DNA from: a bacterium
Lineage (GTDB): Bacteria > Bacteroidota > Ignavibacteria > SZUA-365
NCBI GenBank assembly: GCA_020444325.1
Contig: JAHLLD010000018.1
Span: 1-47,242, forward strand
DNA length: 47,242 nucleotides
Direction: 5' to 3'
The position numbers were made by a program, and so were the translations under genes. The notes beneath the pieces are model-generated. The model saw nothing but the letters and a program-made list of their open reading frames with translations. It made no database searches and was not told the origin of the DNA. This document shows positions 17,672-25,452 of the stretch, piece after piece (within the stretch, counting starts at the first letter, position 1; every line of letters starts with the position of its first letter).

Positions 17672-18952
17672 TTATGGTGCTGAACTGCGCTGACCGGAGG
17701 TGCGAACGAATACGTCGCGGAGCAGCCTGGTTTCTGCTTCGGTCATCGAGATGTTACGGCGCTGCATAACGACTGCCGCGGTTTCTGCAAAGCGGGCGAA
17801 TTCGTATTCCTGCAGTCCTTCCGCTCCCCCCCAGCTGAAACTGGGAAGGAACTTGGGTGGGAAACCACCACCGAAAATGTTACAGCCGACGCCGGCAACG
17901 GTACCGGTGTTGAGCATGGTGTTGATCCCGCACTTGCTGTGATCTGCCATGATCGTGCCGAGAAAAGTCAATCCAGTATCGCGGGACTCTCCTTCCAGCG
18001 TCGCACGTATGCGAGAATAATTATTCTTCAGATCGCTGGTATTCGTGTCGGCCCCGAGGTTCGTCCATTGCGCGAAGTAGGAATGACCGACGAATCCATC
18101 GTGCTGCTTATTTGCGTACGAATGGAAAATGCATTCCTCAACTTCGCCGCCAACCTTGCAGACCGGACCGATACTGCTGCCTTCATATATCTTGGCGCCG
18201 GCCTTGATGCGGCTGCCCGCGCCGATGTAGGCGGGACCCATAATCAGCGCCTGCGGCATGATCACTGCGTCTTCATCTATGACAATGGGACCGTCACTGG
18301 CATCAAGAATGACTCCCGCACCGATGTTCGCACCTCGTGAAATGCAGATGCTGCCGGCTTCAACCAGCTCCGCCGATGCTGCGACCCGGGCCGAACTGTC
18401 GACGCTTCCGATCGGAAAGAGCGCAGCATCGTCCCTGAGCAACGCAACATTATTGAGTAGCAGATCCCAGGGCCAGGTAAACGGCGCTTCCTCCACGTCC
18501 TCCGTCACCGTATCGAAAGTATCGAGTGCCGGCAGCGTACCGGAATCATGCGCGAGTTCTTCACGCAGCAGGCCGGATGTGAGCCATGCGTGCAGCTTTT
18601 CCCGCAGTGCATCACTTACCACGGTTGCAGCAACCAGCCGTTGCCCGTGAACGAAGAGCCTGTCTTTGTCACGATGTTTTTCAATGCGCGTGACAAGAGC
18701 GGGGCGCAGGATGGCGGAGCCACTGATATAGAGATCCGCATCTGTTTTCGCATTCACCGGCAGACCGCTCCGTTCCTCCATCACCGCCCGCAGGCCCATA
18801 CGGGTGAACAGGCGAAGTTCTTCATTCCCGAAGTACTTTGCGATTCTCTCACGCAACGTGAATATCCCGCTGCGAAGATCAAAATCAGGATTGACGTGTG
18901 TCAGCGGCAGCAGTGTTGAAATAGAAACGTCTTCGAAAAGACAGATGGCCAT
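17672..18952 (-). CDS. GlmU-like sugar nucleotidyltransferase/left-handed beta-helix protein
   Basis: A 426-residue two-domain protein. The N-terminal part (about 1-170) resembles the atypical nucleotidyltransferase domain of Bacteroidota GlmU-family proteins, with LLPLTHVNPDFDLRSGIFTLRER, but the usual GxGTR nucleotide loop is not seen. The C-terminal part (about 210-400) is a hexapeptide-repeat beta-helix: AELVEAG, GANIGAG, IDEDAV, GPAYIGAGSRIKAGAKI and later GKCGINTMLNTGT-like turns, as in acyltransferases. A longer reading from 19087 exists; the ATG at 18952 was chosen because the family signature starts right there (MAICLFEDV), although no Shine-Dalgarno is present. Probably cytoplasmic sugar-nucleotide metabolism; the substrate is unknown. 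It is downstream of the FecR-domain gene and upstream of rsmB. Confidence 0.75.
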   Translation of the reverse strand: MAICLFEDVSISTLLPLTHVNPDFDLRSGIFTLRERIAKYFGNEELRLFTRMGLRAVMEERSGLPVNAKTDADLYISGSAILRPALVTRIEKHRDKDRLFVHGQRLVAATVVSDALREKLHAWLTSGLLREELAHDSGTLPALDTFDTVTEDVEEAPFTWPWDLLLNNVALLRDDAALFPIGSVDSSARVAASAELVEAGSICISRGANIGAGVILDASDGPIVIDEDAVIMPQALIMGPAYIGAGSRIKAGAKIYEGSSIGPVCKVGGEVEECIFHSYANKQHDGFVGHSYFAQWTNLGADTNTSDLKNNYSRIRATLEGESRDTGLTFLGTIMADHSKCGINTMLNTGTVAGVGCNIFGGGFPPKFLPSFSWGGAEGLQEYEFARFAETAAVVMQRRNISMTEAETRLLRDVFVRTSGQRSSAP

Positions 18953-19047
18953 GGGGGTTACGCGGTTCTGTGAGAAAGAAATGTAAGCATCTGTAAGCGT
19001 AATGACAACAGCAAGATAGCTCCATTCTCCCCTGCCCCCCAACAACA

Positions 19048-19081
19048 CACCGCCTTCCTGTGTACAAACAGAAAGGCGGTG
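19048..19081 (-). other. Imperfect stem-loop between the FecR-domain gene and the GlmU-like gene
   Basis: CACCGCCTTCCTGT pairs with ACAGAAAGGCGGTG (one mismatch) around a short loop within 18953-19120. No U-tract follows on the minus strand, so a processing or partial-termination role is only a guess. Confidence 0.35.
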
Positions 19082-19120
19082 GTGCATGCTCTGCTACTGC
19101 AGCATCCCGGGGGAGACTGC

Positions 19121-20047
19121 TCAATCGAGGAGATAGTCTTCCTCGGAGTACAGTTTCATGGTGAACAGGAGATTTCGCATGATTTCGCGATACTCCTGCA
19201 CCTCTGGCGCGAGGCGAATGGTCTCCTTGTACTCAAGAAACGCATCGGTGTAGAGTCCGCGCTGCTCAAAATAGATGCCGCGAATCAGATGAAGTGTGAC
19301 CTCGTCTGCTCCCATGGAGTTGAGCTCGGTATCGAGATTCTTCAGTTCCTGGTTGATTGCCGCCACGGTGTCTTTTGCGAGGATGCGAAAACTCTGGATA
19401 TCGCTTTCCATACCATCACTCAGACGGGTAATACGCCAGTGGTAGTGTTTCTCGGGTTCGAGGGGAGGAAGCTCAGACGGCATGTAGCGAAAGCGGTCGT
19501 CCCCAAAACGTGAGCGCGCGATAATATTGAACGCATCATCAAGCAGAATGAACTCGTACTGCTTTGCATCTTCAGCATCCACCCACTGAAACAGAGGCTC
19601 AGGGGTCATGACAGCGTATTTGGGAAATACTGCAGAAAATACATCGAGATTGCCACGTACGGCGCCATACACCGGAGCATCCTTTTTGTCACGGGATTTC
19701 TTCATCTGCCGGGCCGCGTACTGCATGATGGATCCCGTTGCCATTTCGCCGGCATTTCTACCCTTGATGGCTTTGAAATCCTTCAAAACCCGTTCCTCAT
19801 GCGCATCAATACTGACCAGCCGGGTCTGGTCCATCATCAGCTTGACATAACTCGCGTAGGCAGTGCGTACCCTGTCACTCTTCCCCAGCACATCACCGAC
19901 GCGCACCTTGCTCCATTCACCTTTCCCACCTTTCTTGAACGTCACATCTCCTTTCACGCTCATCACGAGAAAGGAATCCTGTGCCATCGCATGCTGCACG
20001 AACAACAGTGCTGCAACAAGTATCAGACTAATTCTCAAACGTTTCAT
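19121..20047 (-). CDS. FecR-domain periplasmic protein with TPR-like C-terminus
   Basis: A 308-residue secreted protein. The signal peptide covers about residues 1-22 (ending HAMAQ). Next comes a FecR-like domain (about 24-115: VKGDVTFKKGGKGEWSKVRV...LGKSDRVRT...SYVKL), then a fibronectin-like segment with PEPLFQWVDAEDAKQYEF. The C-terminal stretch ELNSMGADEVTLHLIRGIYFEQRGLYTDAFLEYKETIRLAP resembles TPR helices. GGAGAG precedes the ATG at good spacing. It lies immediately downstream of the CHASE2 gene. Genes with these two domain types are often neighbours, suggesting a shared envelope-sensing or scaffold role. It is not a sigma-factor regulator of the FecR type, since no ECF sigma gene is adjacent. 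Confidence 0.8.
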   Translation of the reverse strand: MKRLRISLILVAALLFVQHAMAQDSFLVMSVKGDVTFKKGGKGEWSKVRVGDVLGKSDRVRTAYASYVKLMMDQTRLVSIDAHEERVLKDFKAIKGRNAGEMATGSIMQYAARQMKKSRDKKDAPVYGAVRGNLDVFSAVFPKYAVMTPEPLFQWVDAEDAKQYEFILLDDAFNIIARSRFGDDRFRYMPSELPPLEPEKHYHWRITRLSDGMESDIQSFRILAKDTVAAINQELKNLDTELNSMGADEVTLHLIRGIYFEQRGLYTDAFLEYKETIRLAPEVQEYREIMRNLLFTMKLYSEEDYLLD

Positions 20048-20117
20048 TCTATTCTCTCCAAGCAGTGTACGTCAAGTTCCGTGGAAGCTCGTCTTCTTCA
20101 TTTCATCAAATCCCGAT

Positions 20118-20171
20118 ATGCAGTTTCTGCATAATTGCTCTCCTCATAATGGAATTATGCAGTTTCTGCAT
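20118..20171. repeat. Two copies of a 15-bp palindrome
   Basis: ATGCAGTTTCTGCAT occurs at 20118-20132 and again at 20157-20171, 39 nt apart start to start. Each copy is a perfect inverted repeat (ATGCAG-TTT-CTGCAT). The second overlaps the last codons and stop of the CHASE2 gene; the first lies in the gap before fecR. On the minus strand the first copy also holds an 8-codon ORF (starting MQKLHIGI) preceded by AGGAGA. Possible roles: operator, tandem binding sites or a duplicated remnant. Confidence 0.8.
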
Positions 20172-22161
20172 AAAAATCCAGGATTTCGACTACAGTCGAC
20201 CGGGACAAAACGGGTTCGCAGTTGGGACCGACACCGAAATACGCGGGATAAGGCTGCAATCCGTGCTGTTTTCGCATCAATCCGCCCAGAACAAAGAGCT
20301 CGTTTTTTCTGTGAAGTTTGCATTCCGCGTGGACACAGAGCGGTGAAAGACGGACTGGATGCGATTGATGTGTTCCTTTACGATAGACACCGGCACGGAG
20401 TTCCCGAAAAATGCCCTCTTCCTCCGGGGACAGGGTGAGTGTACCGAGTCCATGAGAGCGCCCATTATCATCAACCGTGAACAGCGGCACATCCAGGTAA
20501 CTACGAAGCAGCTGCTCCCAGAGCATGCGTACGCGTGGCAGCAGCAGTTCCCATTCGTCGAACACTACGAATTCATTGAATGTCTGCAGCTCAGTGGAAA
20601 GAAAGGCCTCCTTCACTGCACTTTCCCGCATACGTTCCTCTTTCTTTCCATCGAGAAAGAGCAGGAAATGTCGCAGTTCCCGCGCCATGTCGGTATCTGC
20701 CTGCAAACGTGCCGATAGCTCCGGGATGCGCTGCTGCCAGTCATCGAGCCTGGAATGCAATGCGGACGGTTTCCAATCCTCACGTGCTTCGGCTTCTGCG
20801 AGACAAACGGCATGTGCGAACACCGGCAACACCTCCGCTGCATGCAGCAGCCGCGTGTGTGCGATGAATGGCTCGTTGTCTTCAAAAGCGACACACATGA
20901 CTTCGGACAGCGGATTTGCCGTGTGGCACAGCGCGCGCCGTGTACTGTATTCCCGAATGCGAAAACGCAGCCACGTCGTAAACGCATTAGCCGGGATAAA
21001 CAGCAGTACGGCAGTCGCCATGAGGTTGTAACTGATCTTCAGATCGAAGTAGAAAAACGCGATAAGCGGCAGGAAAAAGACGATCACCGCTTCGGTAAAC
21101 AGTACCGTCGTGATCAAGACCGCAACGCCAAAGCGACCCGGTGGCTTGGTGCGCAGGATGCGGTACAGGGCGATACTGATATATGAGAGCAGGAAGGTCA
21201 ACAGCCAGTCTACCCATGGAGCCACGGGATGAATGAAACGGTGCTTGAGCAGCATGTCAATGACATTGGCATGAATCAGGACACCCGGCATGTCGGGACC
21301 TTCAATGCCGACTTTCTTCCCCATCGGTGTCTTATGCGTATCATCGAGAAAAAACAGTCCGCCTTCGTTGACATACCCCACGAGAACGATCGCATCTTTG
21401 AAAAATGAATCATACATGTTTCCCTGGAGCACATCGTCGATGGGGACACTGGGGATTTGTGTGAATGTCGAGCTGTAGTATATCACCTGCGGCTCTGAAG
21501 GCAGCGAGAGTACAGCCTCTGTAGCGGAGGGCTGCACCATGTCCAGCACTTTGACCGGGAAGCTCATCCAGCGTTCACCGTCCACTTCCGCCCATGGAAG
21601 GAAACGGCGGATGACACCATCGCGATCGGGCACGAGGTTCGCGAAGCCATAATTGTCGCACGCAGCACGAATCGGTGGTATTATTTCGAACGTGGGCTCA
21701 CAGGTCTCGAGATCAATGCCGCTTACAAGGACGGTATTCGGCACATTCTGCAGCGCAAGACGCAGGGCCTCAACCTCCATGAGGCGATCCTCTGGGAAGC
21801 GTTCGACGTGTAAATCATCGAGAATGATATCGAGTCCCACAACCGCCGCGCCGAGATCCTGCAACCGGTACAGCAGCGCAGCAATCTTGCCATCTGGCGT
21901 CGGAGCCACCTCCCCGATATTCACAACCTTGATGCGTTTGTCCGGAAACTCGGCGTAACGCACAGCGAAGATGGCGTCGAGACTGACGTCCGCAATATTG
22001 AGGAAGTCGATACGATCGAGGATAGGATTGAGAAAGGAGGTTTCATCCGCATCGGGCAACTGTTGCGAGATCATGATCATGACCTGCACGAGCAGCAGCA
22101 CAAGCAGTGAGGCCGCCAGATATTCCAGTCGGAAGAAATACTGGATCAGGCGCTTACGCAT
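20155..22161 (-). CDS. CHASE2 membrane sensor with unrecognised C-terminal domain
   Basis: A 668-residue membrane protein. One N-terminal helix (about 12-31) leads to an extracytoplasmic CHASE2 domain (about 40-310), recognised from RIKVVNIG...AALLYRLQDLGAAVVGLDIILDD, NYGFANLVPDRDGVIRRFLP and FKDAIVLVGYVN. Three membrane helices follow (about 316-334, 344-371 and 376-393). The remaining 270 residues should be cytoplasmic but contain no kinase, cyclase, GGDEF or HD motif that I can see. They carry a Cys/His cluster near the end: C609, H611, C614, H617 and C648, which might bind metal. Start at the ATG at 22161, weak ribosome site. The FecR-domain gene follows. A good promoter candidate lies upstream at 22198-22226. 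Confidence 0.8.
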   Translation of the reverse strand: MRKRLIQYFFRLEYLAASLLVLLLVQVMIMISQQLPDADETSFLNPILDRIDFLNIADVSLDAIFAVRYAEFPDKRIKVVNIGEVAPTPDGKIAALLYRLQDLGAAVVGLDIILDDLHVERFPEDRLMEVEALRLALQNVPNTVLVSGIDLETCEPTFEIIPPIRAACDNYGFANLVPDRDGVIRRFLPWAEVDGERWMSFPVKVLDMVQPSATEAVLSLPSEPQVIYYSSTFTQIPSVPIDDVLQGNMYDSFFKDAIVLVGYVNEGGLFFLDDTHKTPMGKKVGIEGPDMPGVLIHANVIDMLLKHRFIHPVAPWVDWLLTFLLSYISIALYRILRTKPPGRFGVAVLITTVLFTEAVIVFFLPLIAFFYFDLKISYNLMATAVLLFIPANAFTTWLRFRIREYSTRRALCHTANPLSEVMCVAFEDNEPFIAHTRLLHAAEVLPVFAHAVCLAEAEAREDWKPSALHSRLDDWQQRIPELSARLQADTDMARELRHFLLFLDGKKEERMRESAVKEAFLSTELQTFNEFVVFDEWELLLPRVRMLWEQLLRSYLDVPLFTVDDNGRSHGLGTLTLSPEEEGIFRELRAGVYRKGTHQSHPVRLSPLCVHAECKLHRKNELFVLGGLMRKQHGLQPYPAYFGVGPNCEPVLSRSTVVEILDFYAETA

Positions 22162-22197
22162 CCCGCATCAACATGGGTTCAACGGCAGAATTGACCC

Positions 22198-22226
22198 AGT
22201 ATAGAATTTCCCCCCAGCAAATCCAA
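22198..22226 (-). promoter_or_regulatory. Candidate promoter of the CHASE2-FecR genes
   Basis: On the minus strand, TTGGAT (22221-22226) and TATACT (22198-22203) are separated by 17 nt, in the 144-nt gap upstream of the CHASE2 gene. This is one of the better matches in the window. Confidence 0.6.
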
Positions 22227-22305
22227 GGCGAGCAGAGGTGTAACGGGAATCGAATGCCTGCACACCTGTCGCAGCCCGGAGCGCCAGCACCCCCCTTGCA
22301 ACTGA

Positions 22306-25300
22306 TCAGAATCCGTCGGAGAGGTCAAATCCGAACAGCATGCCGAAGTACCAGCGCCATTCCTTCCCATAGGTCACGTTGGCAAGCTGGAATTCGCGTG
22401 TAAACTCATCAATGCCGTAGGCACCGCTGAAAAAAATACGCGTCGGATACATGGAAAAGCTGAACGTCTCGAGCCGTAGTTCAAAGCCTACGTCCTTCTT
22501 CATACCTGAGACGGTGAACTGATCCGGAGCCATCACGGCATCGCCGACGTCCGCGAACACGCCTCCATATAGCTTGTCGAACAGGATATGACCGAGTCGA
22601 AGATCCATGCTCGATACAATCGGGAAACGGTAGGTCACCTGCGCGGTGGCGAGTTCGTTGCCGCCGAGTGCGTAATAGGTGTAACCCTGCATCCCGGTAA
22701 TACCGCCCGCGTAATAATTGAAGAAGTCGTCAACCTCTGGCCCGAGAATACTCGCGCCACGCAACCGGAGGGTAACGGAATGTCCCTGCCATGGCATTGC
22801 CGCGGCGAGCATCAAATGTCCGTCGAAACGGTGGAAATTGAAGTCCGTGTATATGGGAACAAGAATGCCGTTGCGAACTTCGGAATCCCCATTGGGATTG
22901 AAATTATTGAACTCGTAATCGTAATACAGTGTGAAACGCACACCGACGGGATTGATTTCGCGGTCGCGTGTCGGTACGAGATTGCGGTAGCGAAACACCG
23001 CGCTCAGGTCATTGCCGACAAAATACAGGTTGTCAGAGGCAGGGACGAGCTGGTCCGTGGTCGGCAGGCGGAACTGGCCGATGGTGCTGGTATAGCGGCT
23101 GTGCGTGTATCCCACCTCGAGCCGCATATGATTGTCGAAGAGGTTGTGCCCGAGTTTCGCGGAAAATGCAAGGAGGTTGAAATCCGCGTCGACACCGACG
23201 GTATCCCTGCTTCGAAGCTCGATATCGGTGGACGTGCCGCGCGTGACGTTGAACACTTCCAGTGAAAGATCAGGATACAGTCCCATACTGCTGAACAGCG
23301 GCAGGTCGTCGCGGAACGTGATATTCAGGTACAGGTCGCGTTCACCTTTGATGTTGATGGAACCGCTGGCCATGAATTCCACACGGTTCAGTACATCGGA
23401 CGAGTACATCATCAGTCCGGGCTTGAGCAGTTCAACACCGCTGTTGTCAGGATTGAACTCATCGATGCGAATCGTCGGAAAGTACATCATGCTCTGGAAC
23501 AGCCGTTCGTACGTGCTGGTCTCCTCGTACTTTGGCACCGATGAATCGTCAAAACTGTTAAGCGCCTCCCAATCCCATTCCGTGGGATCGACCGAAGCGA
23601 TCGGTGAAGAATACATTCCGGAAGGAAGATAGGTGTGCCCCGCAACGTCCAGCGGTTGTGCGTCGGGCAGTGATGCGATGCGGTATCCTCCTGCCGTATA
23701 TGCTGCATACAGCAGATCGCCATCAGCATTGACGGCCGGCATGAAGGCGCCGCCAACAACATTGGTGAGCACCGCATCCTCGCCGCGGTCTCCGAGCTCA
23801 TGGCGGTAGATGTTGAAAATCCCTGTCCTGTCCGAGGCGTAATAGATGGACCGGCCATCCTTACTGAAATGGGGATTCCGGGCATCCGCATGCATTTCCG
23901 CGATGAGTGGTTCGAAGCCGCTTCCGTCAGGATGCACACGGGCAATACCGCGCTGTACGCGTGGCGCATAGCCAAATACGATCCACTTCCCATCCGGCGA
24001 CCAGGTCGGTGTGAAGATCTGCTCGCCCGAGACAAAGCCGGTGACATTACGGAAGTTGCCGCCGTCCGCATCCACCAGCCCGAGATTCACCGTCCCGTCA
24101 TTTGCGAAGGCAAAGGCAATGCTGCTGCCATCCGGCGAGAAGCTCGGATTGAATGCGCGCAGTCCATTAGTAATTCGCGTCTCTTCCTCCGAATCGAGAT
24201 TGTACTCGTAAAGATCGTAGTAGAGATGACCGTAGACGGAGGGATCGTTGTAACGCGAGTACAGCAGGCGCTTGCCGTCGGGCGACCACGAGACGGTGGA
24301 CGACACGCCGGGCGTGAGCATACGCTCTTCCCCGCTTTCGATATCGTGGAGATAGATGGCAGACTGCCCGAAATAATCCGCGTACTTATTGGAGACGTAG
24401 GCGAAGGATTTCCCGTCCGGCGCCCAGGTGGGATAGAAGTTTCCGAACCCCACATCCGCGATGAGGTTGCCCTCCACACGCTTGCTCATCACCGGGGCGA
24501 TACGTTTTTCATATTCGGATTGAAGGTGCGTTTCCCAGTCATCATAAAGCTCCTGCCCCGAGACACCAAGTACGTCTTTGATGGCGGCATCCACCGTGAA
24601 GACAAAAGGATCGCTCATGTCACGTGTGATTTCCGGCAGCTTCTCTTCCCCGTACTTCTGCGCAATGTAGCGCGTGAGATTGTATCCCGCGTTGTACACG
24701 CTTTCGTTGCCGAGACTGGTTTTTCCAAAAGCGCTCATCTCACCCCAGGTGAGCATGCTGTCACTGAGCACATAGCTGCGAAGGATCATATCGCGATGCG
24801 AATCCCAGCTCTCATAGCCCAGGAGTCCACGCTGAAACTGCGCCGTCCCTTCCGCCATCCAGGGGGGTACGATGACGCCCGGGAAGGGATACGATACGAG
24901 TAGATTCGGATAGCCGTACAACACGTCGCGCCGTCGTTCCTTCTCGTAGCCAAACCATTGGAAGGTCAACGCGGGTATGCGGCGCCCGAATTTCATCGCC
25001 GCCTGTATCTGGATGATATGCGTAAACTCATGCGCGATGACATTCCGCAGCCAGTTGTGCGTGCCGCGAAGGTCGAAATCCAGCGGCGAAGCCCAAATCT
25101 CGATCTTGTTATTGAAGAAATACGCAGCGCCGTTCGAGTAATCCGAAATGTCCTTGACGATGAAACTCACGCGCGTGTCGGGTTCATGATCATACAGCGA
25201 GGTGATCGGACCGTACACATCCTCCGCCACCTTCGCGATGACGCGCGCCGTGCGCTCCGCGCCCTCGTGGTAATGCACGTAGAAATGCTTCGTGGTGATG

Positions 25301-25407
25301 GTGAACCAGTCCTTCTCCGGCGCGGAGTAGCTGTCGGGCTGCGCCAGCAGTGTTGCGGACGAGAGGGATATGACAAGGAGGGTCAGGAAAAACGTGCGTA
25401 ATTTCAT
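22306..25407 (-). CDS. Surface metallopeptidase-TolB propeller-outer membrane barrel fusion
   Basis: A 1033-residue protein with a signal peptide (about 1-22). A gluzincin-type peptidase domain follows (about 30-300): zinc motif HEFTH at 126-130 and WMAEGTAQF, which supplies E185 as the probable third ligand. A TolB/WD40-like beta-propeller comes next (about 320-600), with repeats such as FYPTWAPDGKSFAYVS, VSWSPDGKRLLYSR and NPSFSPDGSSIAFAF. The last 370 residues are rich in amphipathic strands and end WYFGMLFGFDLSDGF, typical of an outer-membrane beta-barrel. Together they suggest a peptidase tethered to the outer membrane by its own barrel. It begins 45 nt downstream of the M6-like gene and may share its transcript. 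Similar fusions occur in FCB genomes; substrate unknown. Confidence 0.8.
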   Translation of the reverse strand: MKLRTFFLTLLVISLSSATLLAQPDSYSAPEKDWFTITTKHFYVHYHEGAERTARVIAKVAEDVYGPITSLYDHEPDTRVSFIVKDISDYSNGAAYFFNNKIEIWASPLDFDLRGTHNWLRNVIAHEFTHIIQIQAAMKFGRRIPALTFQWFGYEKERRRDVLYGYPNLLVSYPFPGVIVPPWMAEGTAQFQRGLLGYESWDSHRDMILRSYVLSDSMLTWGEMSAFGKTSLGNESVYNAGYNLTRYIAQKYGEEKLPEITRDMSDPFVFTVDAAIKDVLGVSGQELYDDWETHLQSEYEKRIAPVMSKRVEGNLIADVGFGNFYPTWAPDGKSFAYVSNKYADYFGQSAIYLHDIESGEERMLTPGVSSTVSWSPDGKRLLYSRYNDPSVYGHLYYDLYEYNLDSEEETRITNGLRAFNPSFSPDGSSIAFAFANDGTVNLGLVDADGGNFRNVTGFVSGEQIFTPTWSPDGKWIVFGYAPRVQRGIARVHPDGSGFEPLIAEMHADARNPHFSKDGRSIYYASDRTGIFNIYRHELGDRGEDAVLTNVVGGAFMPAVNADGDLLYAAYTAGGYRIASLPDAQPLDVAGHTYLPSGMYSSPIASVDPTEWDWEALNSFDDSSVPKYEETSTYERLFQSMMYFPTIRIDEFNPDNSGVELLKPGLMMYSSDVLNRVEFMASGSINIKGERDLYLNITFRDDLPLFSSMGLYPDLSLEVFNVTRGTSTDIELRSRDTVGVDADFNLLAFSAKLGHNLFDNHMRLEVGYTHSRYTSTIGQFRLPTTDQLVPASDNLYFVGNDLSAVFRYRNLVPTRDREINPVGVRFTLYYDYEFNNFNPNGDSEVRNGILVPIYTDFNFHRFDGHLMLAAAMPWQGHSVTLRLRGASILGPEVDDFFNYYAGGITGMQGYTYYALGGNELATAQVTYRFPIVSSMDLRLGHILFDKLYGGVFADVGDAVMAPDQFTVSGMKKDVGFELRLETFSFSMYPTRIFFSGAYGIDEFTREFQLANVTYGKEWRWYFGMLFGFDLSDGF

Positions 25408-25452
25408 GCAGGACCGTATTGCTCTGATGCGCTGATTCCAGGAACAGCAGTG

